This document shows, in pieces, positions 10,126 to 20,031 of a stretch of DNA of 64,000 nucleotides. This stretch comes from Bradyrhizobium vignae. GTDB taxonomy: Bacteria; Pseudomonadota; Alphaproteobacteria; Rhizobiales; Xanthobacteraceae. Both the position numbers and the translations under genes were made by a program. The notes beneath the pieces were generated by a model that saw only the letters and a list, made by a program, of their open reading frames with translations, was not told where the DNA came from and searched no databases. Positions within the stretch are counted from its first letter, which is position 1. The number at the start of each line of letters is the position of its first letter. The stretch spans positions 79,505 through 143,504 of the forward strand of contig NZ_RDQF01000019.1 in NCBI RefSeq assembly GCF_004114425.1, in the 5' to 3' direction.

Positions 10126-11153
10126 TCGATCGACACCCTGGGGTCGGCGATACCGTAGCAGATATCGACCACGAGATTGACCAACACGAACAGGCTGGCC
10201 ATCAGCAGCACGAAGCCCTGCACCGGTGCATAGTCGGAGGACAGCAGCGCATCGAGCGCATAGGAGGCAACGCCCGGCCAAGAGAACACCTTCTCCACCA
10301 GGACGTTGGCGCCCAGCATCGTCGAGAACACGATGCCGGCGATGGTGATGACCGGCAGGATCGCATTGCGCAGCGCGTAGGTCACGACCACCTTGCGCCA
10401 GGATAACCCGACCGAGCGCGCAGTGCGCACGAAATCGCTGCCGAGCGAGACCAGCATCGAGGCCCGCGTGATCCGCGCCAGCGGGGCGATCACGAACAGC
10501 GCCATGCTCACCGCCGGCAGAATCAATTGCCTGCAGGCCGTCCACCAGCCCTCGAGATCGCCGGCGAGCAGGAAATCGATCGAAAGAAAGCCGGTGCGCT
10601 GCGGCGGCAGCGAGGTGAAGACGTCGATCCGCCCGGTCGGATCAGGCGCAAGCCCGAGCAGATAATAGAATACGTAGATCAGTAGCAGGCCCGAGACGAA
10701 GGTCGGCACGCAGACACCGAGCGCGCAGAACAGCCGCACGCCGTGATCGATGACCGACCCCGGCCGTAGCGCCGCGATGACGCCGAGCGGCACCGCCGCA
10801 ATCAGCGCGATCAGGAGCGCGGTGAAGGTGAGCTCCAGCGAAGCCGGCAGCCGCTCGCGCAGATCCTTCAGCACCGGCTGGCCGGTCATCATGGAGCGGC
10901 CGAGATTGCCGTGGCTGATGTCGGAGAGATAGAACACGAGCTGCTCCAGCACCGACCTGTCGAGGCCCATCTGCTTGCGGATCAGCTCGATCTCCTCCTT
11001 GCCGGCATTGGGCCCCGAGGCGAAGAACACCGCGGGATCTCCGGGCAGGACGCGCATCAGCAGGAAGGTGAAGACCAGCACGCCGAACAGCGCCGGCAGC
11101 GACGACAGAAGCCGCCTGCCCGCCCGCACGAGCGTTGCGCCAAGACCGGTCAT
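10122..11153 (-). CDS. Oligopeptide-type ABC permease (OppB/DppB-like), system B
   Basis: Inner-membrane permease, 343 residues. The N-terminus includes the membrane segment LPALFGVLVFTFLLMRVLPGDPAVFF; later come MGLDRSVLEQLVFYL, the coupling loop FVRTARSVGLSWRKVVVTYALRNA, and the C-terminal DICYGIADPRVSIE. It is longer than the system A equivalent because of a loop at about residues 166-200 (GLAPDPTGRIDVFTSLPPQ). It lies 31 bases after its binding-protein gene. Confidence 0.93.
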   Translation of the reverse strand: MTGLGATLVRAGRRLLSSLPALFGVLVFTFLLMRVLPGDPAVFFASGPNAGKEEIELIRKQMGLDRSVLEQLVFYLSDISHGNLGRSMMTGQPVLKDLRERLPASLELTFTALLIALIAAVPLGVIAALRPGSVIDHGVRLFCALGVCVPTFVSGLLLIYVFYYLLGLAPDPTGRIDVFTSLPPQRTGFLSIDFLLAGDLEGWWTACRQLILPAVSMALFVIAPLARITRASMLVSLGSDFVRTARSVGLSWRKVVVTYALRNAILPVITIAGIVFSTMLGANVLVEKVFSWPGVASYALDALLSSDYAPVQGFVLLMASLFVLVNLVVDICYGIADPRVSIE

Positions 11154-11184
11154 CGCTCTTCAGAGCCTCCTTCGCTTTCCGAGA

Positions 11185-12804
11185 TCACTTGCGGCTGACG
11201 TCGCGATAGTCGACCTGGCGATGGAACTCGTAGGTGTAGCCTTCGATCGACGGCGCCATGACGGCGTCCTGGTTTGGCTGCCACAACATGATCTGCGGCA
11301 TCAGATCAAAGTGCATCGCGTTGAGCTTGCGGCCGGCTTCCTCATACTTGGCCTTATCAGGCTCGAAGCGCGCCTCCTGCGCGATCGCGGCAAGCTCCGG
11401 GTTGTTGATCGAAGAGTAGTTCCAGCGCTGATTGCCGGTGTAGAAGTTGCGGTAGAAGTAGTCGGTCGACGGTAGCCAGGCGACGATGCCTTCGGTGTAG
11501 AAGGGAAGCTTCTTCTCGTTGATCTGCGTCGACATCTGCGCATCCGGCAGCTTCTGGATGTCGACCTTGATCCCGATCTTGCCGAGCGATTCCTTCACGA
11601 GAGCCGCCATCGGCTCGGCGGTCGAGGCCTGGCCGACGTTGAAGCTGAAGGTGGTCGAGAAGCCCTCGGGGAGACCTGCGGCCTTCAGATATTCCCTGGC
11701 CTTGTCGAGGTCGAGCTTCACCGGCTGCTGGAACGGATAGATTCCGTTCGCCGGCTTGCCGTCCGCCCAGGTTGCGCCGAACAGCGGCGAACCGCGGCCG
11801 AACAGGGCGGCCTTGAACATGTCGTCATAGGGCAGCGCGAAAGCGATGGCGCGGCGGACATTGACGTTGTCGAAGGGCGGGATCTGGTTGTTCATGGAGA
11901 CGTAGGTGATCGCATTGTATTGCGGCGTCGAGACCACCTTCAGCTTGCCCTTGGCTTCCAGCGACTGCACGTCGCTGGCCTGCAGATCGAGCACGAGATC
12001 GGCATCGCCGCGCTCGACGAGGTTGGCGCGGGTCGCGGGCTCCGGCACCGATTGCACGATGATGCGCTTGAAGAAGGCCGGCTTGTTGGCCGAGCCGCGG
12101 TTCCAGTCCTCGTTGCGCTTGACGATCACCTGCTCGCCGGGCTTGAAGCTCTCGACCACATAGGCGCCGCTGCCGGCGGTGTGCTCCTTCAGCCAGGCTG
12201 TTGCCCAGGGATCGTCAGCCGTCGCGTGCTCCTTTGCCACTTTCGAGTTGATGATCATCGGGTAGACGGTGGCGAGATTGGGCAGCGCGAGCTTGTCGGG
12301 TTTTGGCAGCGTCACCTCTATGGTGAGGGGATCAATCACCTTGAACTGATCGGCCGATGTCAGCGATCCCGTCAGCAATTGCGCCTTGCCGAGGATCGGC
12401 GCGGTGACGCAGCGATCGAGCGACCATTTCACGTCCTCGGCCGTGACGGGCGAGCCGTCCTGGAATTTTGCGTCCTTGCGCAGGCGGAAGGTGAGCTTCA
12501 GGCCGTCGGGGCTGACCTCGTAGGATTCGGCGAGCTCGCCCGTGATCGTGTCGAGATCGAATACCCATTTGCCGTTGAGCTGCTTGCGGCCGAACGCGAC
12601 CAGACGGTCATAGGTGCTCATGCTCAATGCGAAGGACTCGCGGGTCGAGCCGGGGATGTTGGGATCGAGCGTGTTGACGGACGCGCCGGTCACGTAGCGC
12701 AATGTCTCTGCCCTGGTTTGCGCTTGCGACGGCGCGGTGACGATGAGCAACAGTGCGGTGATAGCGAGCACTGAGGTCGCCGGCCTGAAAGACACAAAAC
12801 GCAT
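11185..12804 (-). CDS. Extracellular solute-binding protein family 5, system B
   Basis: Periplasmic binding protein of the OppA/DppA family, 539 residues, partner of the system B permeases. A Sec signal peptide is visible (LAITALLLIVTAPSQAQT, cleavage after AQA-like residues). The family region LTFRLRKDAKFQDGSPVTAEDVKWSL and the later YDDMFKAALFGRGSPLFG element are present. Unlike the system A protein it has no twin-arginine motif. Ligand unknown. A 118-base gap separates it from the frameshifted flavoprotein upstream, so it may have its own promoter. Confidence 0.93.
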   Translation of the reverse strand: MRFVSFRPATSVLAITALLLIVTAPSQAQTRAETLRYVTGASVNTLDPNIPGSTRESFALSMSTYDRLVAFGRKQLNGKWVFDLDTITGELAESYEVSPDGLKLTFRLRKDAKFQDGSPVTAEDVKWSLDRCVTAPILGKAQLLTGSLTSADQFKVIDPLTIEVTLPKPDKLALPNLATVYPMIINSKVAKEHATADDPWATAWLKEHTAGSGAYVVESFKPGEQVIVKRNEDWNRGSANKPAFFKRIIVQSVPEPATRANLVERGDADLVLDLQASDVQSLEAKGKLKVVSTPQYNAITYVSMNNQIPPFDNVNVRRAIAFALPYDDMFKAALFGRGSPLFGATWADGKPANGIYPFQQPVKLDLDKAREYLKAAGLPEGFSTTFSFNVGQASTAEPMAALVKESLGKIGIKVDIQKLPDAQMSTQINEKKLPFYTEGIVAWLPSTDYFYRNFYTGNQRWNYSSINNPELAAIAQEARFEPDKAKYEEAGRKLNAMHFDLMPQIMLWQPNQDAVMAPSIEGYTYEFHRQVDYRDVSRK

Positions 12805-12922
12805 CGGTTTTTCCCTGAATTTCGAACGAGAACGCCAGCAAGGCAGGTTAAGAGAGAAGCAAGTTGCGCGCCAGTCTCATCGGGCGTTTTGCGGACGAAT
12901 CGTCGCGGCGGCGCATGGATGG

Positions 12923-14358
12923 TCACAGCGATCCCCCCATTTTTCGCGCCGGCCGCGTGACCACGGCCTGCGGCGCGTCATAGGCGCTGAGCGAGGCCCA
13001 ATGGCGGGCGATATCGGCGCGGAACAGGCCGCGCGTCAGGCCGTGGACCAGCTTTGGAACGGCGGTCGTCATCGCATTGATCGAGGATCCCGACGGACCG
13101 AAGCTCATGGTGGAGGCAATGGCGAAGAGATGGATGTCGGAGATCCACGGTGTCTTTCCCGGCGCGAGCTCGGTGAAGGCGTAATCATCGGCAAGATAGG
13201 GAAAGCGGCCGAGGCGTTCGTTGCGCTCGTCCTCGGGCGGCTGGTAGCGGTCGGCCCAGGTCGCGATGTTACCGGCGCACTTGGCGAGCTCGCCGCGGCC
13301 GGCAAAGTTCATGTCGATGCCGGTGCCGCAGATGACGAAATCGGCGGTGATGGCGCCGCGTGGCGTCTCCAATTCGATGGCCTCGCCGGTCTTGCGCGCC
13401 GCCTCGACCGGCGCGCCCTCGTGCAACGTAAAATTGGCGTGCCGCGCGCAGCGGTCATAGGTTGGTTGCGGAAATCCCTCGCGCATCTCGAGGATCTTGC
13501 GCATGAAGCGCCAGCGCCAGGTATCGTCGACATCGCTGAGATGGCGCAGGAAGCCGCGGAAGGTCAGCCAACGATAGGGCTGGATCACCTGGATCTGCGC
13601 ACGCCGGCACAGCAGGTGCACTTCGGCGGCACCGGCTTCCAGCGCCGTTGCCGCATTGTCGAGGCAGAGGCGCCGGCGCCGATCACGGCGACGCGCTTGC
13701 CGCGCAGGCTTTCGAAATCGATGTCGTCGGCGACGGTCGCGACCGAACTCGCCGGCAGATGCGCGAGCTGCTCCGGAATCATCCAGCCGCCCATGCCCTC
13801 CTGCCCCGTCGCCAGGACGATCTTGCGGGCGTAGAGCGTCTCGACCTCTCCTGCCCGTTTCACGCGCGCGGCGAGCAGGCCGTCAGACGCAGGCGCAATC
13901 TCAAGGAGCTCGCAACCGTTGCGTACCGGCAAGGCGATCGTGCGCCGCAGCCAGAGCAGATACGCCGCCCAATGGGCGCGCGGGATCAGGTCGAGTGCCT
14001 GCCAGCTCTCCTTGCCGAAGCGGGCCTCATGCCAGGACTGGTAGGTCAGGCTGGGGATATCGAGGTCCGGACCAGTGTAGTCCTTTGGGCTGCGCAGCGT
14101 CGGCATGCGGGCATAGGTGAGCCACGGGCCCTCCTTCCCTTCCTCGGCCTTGTCGATCAGCAGGATGTTGCTGACGCGGGAGCGCAGCAGGCCGAAACCG
14201 ATGGCGATGCCCGACTGGCCTGCGCCGACGATGAGCACATCCAGCGCCGTCTTGCCGTCGGGTCCCGTTTTCGCTTCGAGCCACGCGGCGCCGGGATGGG
14301 CGATCCGCGCCAGATCGGCGCGAATATCAGCTTCGAGCTGGGTGAGCGCCTCACTCAT
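12923..14358 (-). pseudogene. FAD/NAD(P)-dependent monooxygenase-like flavoprotein, single frameshift
   Basis: Two overlapping frames together encode one flavoprotein monooxygenase of about 475 residues. The N-terminal part (from 14358) has the FAD dinucleotide motif VLIVGAGQSGIAIG near residue 41 and reaches the second dinucleotide motif VAVIGAGASA. There the frame slips near 13661-13664: adding one base would read on as DNAATALEAGAAEVHLLCRR, joining the C-terminal part, which holds the conserved FVICGTGIDMNF. The family usually reads GASAFDNA at this point, consistent with one lost T. It may be a real inactivation or a sequence error. The start overlaps the SDR gene (ATGA). Confidence 0.85.
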
Positions 14359-15104
14359 GCCGCGAGCCAGCCTCCGTCGACCACCATCACGGTGCCCGTC
14401 GTGAACGAAGAGGCATCGCTGGCGAGATGCAACGCGGCCTGCGCGACCTCTTCGGCCTGACCGAACCGCTTCATGGCGTGGCGGTTGCGCGAGGCCTCAC
14501 GCACCTCATCTGGATTGGCGTGACGGGCAAAGCTGCGGCGAAGCATCGGCGTGTCGATCGCGCCCGGCGCAATCGCGTTGACGCGAATGCCGTCCGTTGC
14601 GAAATCCACCGCCATCGTCCGCGTCAGGCTGACGATTGCGCCCTTGGCGGCGATATAGGCGCTGTTGCCCTTGCCGCCGGCGATCGCAAGCTGCGAGGCC
14701 AGCGTGATGATCGAGCCGCTGTTCTGCCGCTGCATCTGCGGCACCGCGGCCCGCGCCCACAGCCAGGTGCCGCCGACATTGGCGCGGAACACCGCGTCCC
14801 AGTCTTCCGGACTCGTGGTCAGCACCGTGCCGCCGCAGGAGAACCCCGCAGCGGTCATCAGGATGTCGAGCCGACCGTGCCGCGCGACGACATCGCCGAC
14901 AACCGCCTCGGCGAACGCGGCATCGCCGACGTCGCCGACATGCGTCGTTGCCTCGCTCAGCAGCTTCAGCGTGTCTTGAAGCCCTGCAGCATCACGATCG
15001 ACCAGAGCAAGGCGCGCGCCTTCCTCCGCGAACAGTTTTGCGCTGGCGCGGCCGATCCCCGAGCCCGCTCCCGTGATGATCGCCGTGCGCCCCTGCAGCC
15101 GCAT
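14355..15104 (-). CDS. SDR family NAD(P)-dependent oxidoreductase
   Basis: Classical short-chain dehydrogenase, 249 residues. Cofactor motif TGAGSGIG is at 11-18, the NxG-like element reads TAAGFS, and the catalytic Ser137, Tyr150 and Lys154 (SAYIAAKGA) are in place. The C-terminus FTTGTVMVVDGGWLA is canonical. The substrate is unknown; in this island it could oxidise or reduce a hydroxy/keto intermediate. It starts one base after the epimerase stop and overlaps the flavoprotein gene, so it is part of the minus-strand operon. Confidence 0.93.
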   Translation of the reverse strand: MRLQGRTAIITGAGSGIGRASAKLFAEEGARLALVDRDAAGLQDTLKLLSEATTHVGDVGDAAFAEAVVGDVVARHGRLDILMTAAGFSCGGTVLTTSPEDWDAVFRANVGGTWLWARAAVPQMQRQNSGSIITLASQLAIAGGKGNSAYIAAKGAIVSLTRTMAVDFATDGIRVNAIAPGAIDTPMLRRSFARHANPDEVREASRNRHAMKRFGQAEEVAQAALHLASDASSFTTGTVMVVDGGWLAA

Positions 15105-15105
15105 A

Positions 15106-16080
15106 TCAAATCCCCTCCTTGTGCTGCACCCACCAGGCGCTCATCGCGGCAGCGGATTCGGCGCAGCCGAACCGCGCGCGCCAGCCGAATTCGTCGGCCA
15201 TCCGCCTGACCGACAGCGGCGCGCGATCCCCGCCATGAAGCTTGATGACGGTCTTCTCTCCGGGAGACACGAGCCGGCACTCCAGCCCGGGATGCAGGGC
15301 CGCAAACGCCTCGCCCCATTGCAGCGCCGACCACGCCACGCCGCTGGAGATATTGTAAAGCCGATCGCGCGGCCGCTCGGCCTCGATCAGCAGTGCCACC
15401 GCCTCGGCGACGTCCGGCGCATAGGTCCAATCTTTGATTCCAGGAGCTGGCAAGAGCGCCGGTTCGCCGCGGGCGAACGCAGCGAGGATTTGGAACTGGA
15501 GGCTCGGCGTATCTCGCACCGAGCCGGGCCGCTCCCAAGGACCGAACACGGCACTCAAGCGCACGCTCAGGAAATCACCGCCAAAGAGCTCGGCATGGCG
15601 CGCTACGGAGCGCTCGGAGGTGAATTTGCTGATGGCGTAGAACGAGACGGGATCGCAGGGCGTTTCCTCGTCCAATATCCGGTGACGTTGACCTGCTGCC
15701 CCGTAGGCCGACGCCGACGAAAGATTGATGACGCGGCGAACACCATGGCGGATCGCCGCAAGCAGAATGGGAATCTGCGCCATCACGTTGATTTCGAGAA
15801 CGCGCGCGGGCGATGCCCGTTCGAGATCATCGCCGGCGGTGACCGCGGCGCCCAGCACGATCGCGTCGCAGCCCTGTGCCATGAGGGCGTCGATGCCTTG
15901 CGCGTCGGTGATGTCGCCCTGAACGACCTTGAGCCGCTCGCGGTAGTCGGCCAGCGATCGCTGCGCAGCCGGTGGCAGCGGCGAACGATCATGCAGCGTC
16001 ACCTCGTGTCCGCGCGCAAGCAGCACCTCGGCAAGATTGAGGCCGACAAACCCGGTGCCGCCGAAGATGACGATCTTCAT
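15106..16080 (-). CDS. NAD-dependent epimerase/dehydratase
   Basis: Extended short-chain dehydrogenase of the epimerase family, 324 residues. The N-terminal Rossmann motif is IFGGTGFVG (residues 5-13), and the catalytic pair is Tyr148 and Lys152 (YAISK), with SSASAYG upstream. Members act on nucleotide sugars or small hydroxy acids and lactones; the substrate here is not evident. It lies 16 bases after the amidohydrolase gene on the same strand. Confidence 0.9.
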   Translation of the reverse strand: MKIVIFGGTGFVGLNLAEVLLARGHEVTLHDRSPLPPAAQRSLADYRERLKVVQGDITDAQGIDALMAQGCDAIVLGAAVTAGDDLERASPARVLEINVMAQIPILLAAIRHGVRRVINLSSASAYGAAGQRHRILDEETPCDPVSFYAISKFTSERSVARHAELFGGDFLSVRLSAVFGPWERPGSVRDTPSLQFQILAAFARGEPALLPAPGIKDWTYAPDVAEAVALLIEAERPRDRLYNISSGVAWSALQWGEAFAALHPGLECRLVSPGEKTVIKLHGGDRAPLSVRRMADEFGWRARFGCAESAAAMSAWWVQHKEGI

Positions 16081-16096
16081 CGCGAGCGATCCACCG

Positions 16097-17566
16097 TCAC
16101 AGCAGTTTTGCTCCGAAATTCCGTTCCGGATCCATGTCGGCGACGAGCCGGCCGGTCGGCTTTGCCGCCTCGCCGCCGCTGCGCGCCAGGAATTTTCCGC
16201 TGCCGGCGCTCGCGAGACACTTGTTGCCGTCGATGATCACGCGGCCGCGCGAGAGCACCGATACCGGCCAGCCCTTCAGCTTGCGACCCGAGAACGGCGT
16301 GTAGCCGGCGAGATCGTGCATCATCTCGTCGGCAATCGTGACCTCGCGGTTTGGGTCCCAGATCGCGATATCGGCGTCGGCCCCGACCGCGATCGAGCCC
16401 TTGCGCGGATGCAGATTGTAGATCTTTGCCGGCGCCGTCGCGGTCAGCTCGACGAATTTTTCCAGGCCGAGCCGCCCCTTTGACACCATCGCGTCGAACA
16501 ACAGCGGCAGCCGCAGCTCAAGCCCAGGCAGGCCATTCGCGACCTGCTTGAAATTGGGATTGGGGCCGGCGCGCAGCTTGCCGGTCTCATCGTAACGATA
16601 CGGCGCGTGATCGGAGGAGATGGTCTGGAGATCGCCGAGCGAGAGCGCCTGCCACAGCGCCTCCTGGTCGGCATGCGTGCGCGGCGGCGGGCTGCACATC
16701 CATTTGGCGCCTTCGGCGCCGGGCTTGTCGAGATCGTGGGCGGTGAGGAACAGATATTGCGGGCAGGTCTCGGCGAACACCTTGAGCCCCTGCCCGCGCG
16801 AGTCGCGGATCACCTTGGCGCCTTCGGCGGTCGAGACATGGAAGATCATGATCGGCTGGTCGATCAGCGCGGCCATGCCGATCAGGCGCGTGAACGCTTC
16901 CGCCTCCGACACACGCGCGTGGCTGACGGCGTGATATTTCGGCATGGTGTAGCCGCGCGCAAGCAGCCGCTTCACCATCCAGGCAATGATGCCGTGATTC
17001 TCGGCATGCGCACACAGCATCGCGCCGGACTCGCGCGCGGCGAGCAGGATGTCGAGCAAAGGCTCGTCATCGACCTTGAGCCGGTCGTAGGTCATGAAGA
17101 TCTTGATCGACGCATGGCCCTGCTTCACCAGCGACGGGATGTGCTCCTCCACCGTCTCCCTGGTCGCATCCGCGATGATCATGTGAAAGGCGTAGTCGAT
17201 CACCGCACCCTTCTTCGCCAGCGCGTGATAATCCTCCACCACCTGTGGCAGCTTCATCCCGACATGCTGGGCGGCGAACGGGATCACCGTGGTGGTGCCG
17301 CCGAACGCGGCCGAGACGGTCGCGCTCTCAAAAGTGTCGGCGTTCATGATGCCGGCGGCCGACAACTGCTCGATATGGGCGTGGCTGTCGACGCCGCCAG
17401 GCAACACCAGCTTGCCGCGTGCGTCGATCTCGCGCTTGGCCGCCGGAAGCCCGCGGCCGACGGCGGCGATGGTTTCGCCTGATATGGCGACGTCGGCCTC
17501 GAAGACGTCGGTCGTGGTCGCGACACGGCCGCCGCGGATGATCAGGTCGTAAGCGGGTTCAGTCAT
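16097..17566 (-). CDS. Cyclic amidohydrolase, dihydropyrimidinase/D-hydantoinase type
   Basis: Metal-dependent hydrolase that opens five- or six-membered cyclic amides such as hydantoins or dihydropyrimidines, giving N-carbamoyl amino acids. All expected metal ligands of a binuclear centre are visible: His62 and His64 (SHAHIEQ), the lysine likely carbamylated at 155 (SIKIFMTYD), His187, His243 (IFHVSTAEGA) and Asp319 (SSDHAPYRYD). At 489 residues it matches the family (about 460-490). The neighbouring N-carbamoylase and racemase genes support the hydantoin assignment; allantoinase or dihydropyrimidinase activity remains possible. Confidence 0.9.
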   Translation of the reverse strand: MTEPAYDLIIRGGRVATTTDVFEADVAISGETIAAVGRGLPAAKREIDARGKLVLPGGVDSHAHIEQLSAAGIMNADTFESATVSAAFGGTTTVIPFAAQHVGMKLPQVVEDYHALAKKGAVIDYAFHMIIADATRETVEEHIPSLVKQGHASIKIFMTYDRLKVDDEPLLDILLAARESGAMLCAHAENHGIIAWMVKRLLARGYTMPKYHAVSHARVSEAEAFTRLIGMAALIDQPIMIFHVSTAEGAKVIRDSRGQGLKVFAETCPQYLFLTAHDLDKPGAEGAKWMCSPPPRTHADQEALWQALSLGDLQTISSDHAPYRYDETGKLRAGPNPNFKQVANGLPGLELRLPLLFDAMVSKGRLGLEKFVELTATAPAKIYNLHPRKGSIAVGADADIAIWDPNREVTIADEMMHDLAGYTPFSGRKLKGWPVSVLSRGRVIIDGNKCLASAGSGKFLARSGGEAAKPTGRLVADMDPERNFGAKLL

Positions 17567-17622
17567 GAGGCACTCCGTGATAGGCTCAAGGCACGCAATT
17601 GCAATTTCGCAGGAAGACCATG

Positions 17623-18285
17623 ATGTCCCGTCCGCGCATTCTCGTCATCAATCCGAATTCCAATCCTGCGGTCACGCGAGGGCTGGAGGACGCGCTGAAG
17701 CCGCTCGATTTCGAAGGCGGGCCGGAGCTGGTCTGCCAGACGCTGGCCGAGGGTCCCTTCGGCATCGAAAGCCAGGCGGACGTCGACAGCGTTGCGATGC
17801 CGCTGCGAAAGCTCGTCGAAAGCGACAACGGCTCGGCCGCCTTCGTCATCGCCTGCTACAGCGATCCCGGGCTTCAGGTCTGCCGCGAAGGCACCGACCG
17901 CCCCGTGTTCGGCATCGCCGAGTGCGGCGTGCTGACGGCGCTTTCCCGCGCTGAGACCTTCGGCGTCATCGCAATTGCGCAGCGTTCGATCGCGCGGCAC
18001 ATGCGCTATCTCAGGCAGATGGGACTGACCGAGCGCCTTGCCGGCGAGCGGCCGCTGAACATGAGCGTTGCGGAAACGGCCTCCGGTGAAGGCACGCTGG
18101 CCAAGATGATCGAGGTCGGTCGCGTGCTGCGCGACGAGGACGGCGCCCGCGCCATCGTGATGGGCTGCGCCGGCATGGCGCGCCACCGCCGCCCGCTCGA
18201 AGACGCGTTGCGCATTCCCGTGATCGACCCGACACAGGCGGCCGTCACCATGGCGCTGGGTACGGTGCAGTTCTCGGCCCACTAG
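17623..18285 (+). CDS. Asp/Glu/hydantoin racemase family protein
   Basis: About 220 residues, of the two-cysteine cofactor-independent racemase family. Both catalytic cysteines are present: Cys78 in FVIACYSDPG and Cys182 in VMGCAGMA. The N-terminal ILVINPNSNPAVT is the hydantoin racemase signature. The expected role is interconversion of D- and L-5-substituted hydantoins so that a stereospecific pathway can use both forms. An upstream ATG at 17620 is also in frame; 17623 has the better spacing from AGGAAG (17611-17616). It is the only plus-strand gene of the island and converges on the flavin reductase-like gene, sharing four bases. Confidence 0.9.
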   Translation: MSRPRILVINPNSNPAVTRGLEDALKPLDFEGGPELVCQTLAEGPFGIESQADVDSVAMPLRKLVESDNGSAAFVIACYSDPGLQVCREGTDRPVFGIAECGVLTALSRAETFGVIAIAQRSIARHMRYLRQMGLTERLAGERPLNMSVAETASGEGTLAKMIEVGRVLRDEDGARAIVMGCAGMARHRRPLEDALRIPVIDPTQAAVTMALGTVQFSAH

Positions 18286-18941
18286 GCGTCCTTCAGCTCT
18301 TTGGCAACTTGGCGCGCGAGCCATTGCGCATGGCTCTCGCGCGTCAAAGCAAACGTATCCCGCTGCGTCGTGTAGAGATTGCCGAACATGCGGCCGATCG
18401 GCCGGTAGGCGTCGAGATCGACATACATGTTGGCGGTGTCGACGAGCCCCTCACGCGCGTGCACCCTGAGCACCTCGCCGACCAGGAGCTCACGATCCGG
18501 AGAGAAGTTCAGCACGACGTGGCGCCGGCATTCCAGCGCGAAGGGCGCGGCGGCGAGGCGCGGCACCTTCACATCGATCGAGGGAAGCGTCGCAAGCCCG
18601 GTCGCGGCGACCTCGCTATCGCCGGAGGGAAAATCGACGGCGCAGTCGTTCATCGCCACCGACAGCGCCTCATCGACCATGTGCACCACGAACTCGCCGT
18701 CGCGATGGATGTTGCGGGTCGTGTCCTTCGGCGAGCGATCCGGCTTGTGCTGGAGCCCGAGCACGATCAGCGCTGGATTCTCCGAGAACACGTTGAAGAA
18801 GCTGAACGGCGCGGCGTTGACCGCACCATTCTCGTCCAGCGTCGTGACCAGCGCGATCGGCCGCGGCACGACCACGCCGCAAAGCAGCTTGTAGCGATCG
18901 CGCGGATCGAGTTCACGCAGCGGGATGCCCTTGTCCACCAT
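18282..18941 (-). CDS. Flavin reductase-like FMN-binding protein
   Basis: A 219-residue split-barrel flavoprotein of the flavin reductase (DIM6/NTAB) family. The conserved N-terminal block RPIALVTTLDENGAVNAAPFSFFNVFSENPA is the FMN-binding region, shown here as successive short motifs VVVPRPIALVTT and NAAPFSFFN. Start MVDKGIPL at 18941 is used because the frame upstream is a shadow of the carbamoylase. It lies five bases after the carbamoylase gene and is probably co-transcribed. It could supply reduced flavin to a monooxygenase such as the frameshifted flavoprotein, but this is inference. Confidence 0.9.
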   Translation of the reverse strand: MVDKGIPLRELDPRDRYKLLCGVVVPRPIALVTTLDENGAVNAAPFSFFNVFSENPALIVLGLQHKPDRSPKDTTRNIHRDGEFVVHMVDEALSVAMNDCAVDFPSGDSEVAATGLATLPSIDVKVPRLAAAPFALECRRHVVLNFSPDRELLVGEVLRVHAREGLVDTANMYVDLDAYRPIGRMFGNLYTTQRDTFALTRESHAQWLARQVAKELKDA

Positions 18942-18946
18942 CGGCC

Positions 18947-19879
18947 TCACGTCTCCGGCGGCGGCACCGCGCCGGTCTGGCTGGTGATCAGGCCATAATG
19001 CTCGACGCGGCGGTGCCGCGCGAAATCGAAAATCGTTGTCTTGCCGAAGGTGGTGGCGTCGAGGTCGCACGCGTGGACCAGAACCTCGTCGTCCTCGGAC
19101 TTGGCTTCGGCGACGATCTCGCCGTTGGGATCAACGATCAGGCTGCCGCCGAACAGCGGGTGGCCGTCCTCGACGCCGGCCTTGGCCACCGCGACCACCC
19201 AGGTCGAGTTCTGGTAGGCACCGGCCTGCACCGAGAGGCGGTTGTGGAACAGGCGCTTCTCGACGCCCTCCTCGCTTCTTTCCGCATTCACGGAAGGCGT
19301 ATTGTAGCCGATCAGCACCATCTCGACGCCCTGCAAGCCCATGACCCGATAGGTCTCCGGCCAGCGGCGATCGTTGCAGATGGCCATCCCGATGATACCG
19401 CCCAGCGTACGCCAGACGTTGAAGCCGAGATCGCCCGGCTCGAAATAGCGCTTCTCCAGATGCTGATGCGAGCGCTTGGTGTCGTACTCGACGTGGCCGG
19501 GCAAATGGACCTTGCGGTATTTGCCGACGATATTGCCGGATTTATCCGTGAGGATCGCGGTGTTGAAGTGATGGCCGTCTGGCGTCAGCTCCGCATAGCC
19601 GAAATTCATCGCCATCCCGTGCTGCGCCGCACGCTCGAACAGCGGCTTCGTCGCCGTGTTCGGCATCTCGCGCTCGAACCAGATGTCGAACTCGGAGCGA
19701 TCCTCCACGTACCAACGCGGGAAGAACGTCGTCAGCGCCAACTCAGGATAGACGATGAGGTCGGCACCCTTGCTCTTGGCCTCGTCCATCAGCGCGATCA
19801 TTCGCTTGACCACGGCCTCGCGGCTGTCGGCCCTCTGGATCGGGCCCATCTGGGCGGCAGCAACATTGACGATACGCAT
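18947..19879 (-). CDS. N-carbamoyl-D-amino-acid hydrolase
   Basis: Nitrilase-superfamily enzyme, 310 residues, that removes the carbamoyl group from N-carbamoyl amino acids, releasing ammonia, CO2 and the amino acid. The catalytic triad is Glu46 (YPELALTTFFPRW), Lys123 (GKYRKVHLPG) and Cys168 (AICNDRRWPE). These motifs, plus KRYFEPGDLGF and HYGLI near the end, match the D-carbamoylase subfamily known from Agrobacterium rather than general amidases. With the cyclic amidohydrolase and racemase it completes the classical hydantoinase process. Confidence 0.93.
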   Translation of the reverse strand: MRIVNVAAAQMGPIQRADSREAVVKRMIALMDEAKSKGADLIVYPELALTTFFPRWYVEDRSEFDIWFEREMPNTATKPLFERAAQHGMAMNFGYAELTPDGHHFNTAILTDKSGNIVGKYRKVHLPGHVEYDTKRSHQHLEKRYFEPGDLGFNVWRTLGGIIGMAICNDRRWPETYRVMGLQGVEMVLIGYNTPSVNAERSEEGVEKRLFHNRLSVQAGAYQNSTWVVAVAKAGVEDGHPLFGGSLIVDPNGEIVAEAKSEDDEVLVHACDLDATTFGKTTIFDFARHRRVEHYGLITSQTGAVPPPET

Positions 19880-20031
19880 CAGCGAATTCCTGGTGATGTC
19901 TTGGTAGAAGATGTCTTGGCAGAAGCCACAGTTTCAACGATGTGCCGGCGCGCGCAGCTTAACGCAGCATCGCCCGAAATTTCCAGCCTGCGGCGTGCGA
20001 GACGGCAAGGTGCGCTTTGCATGACCTGCAT

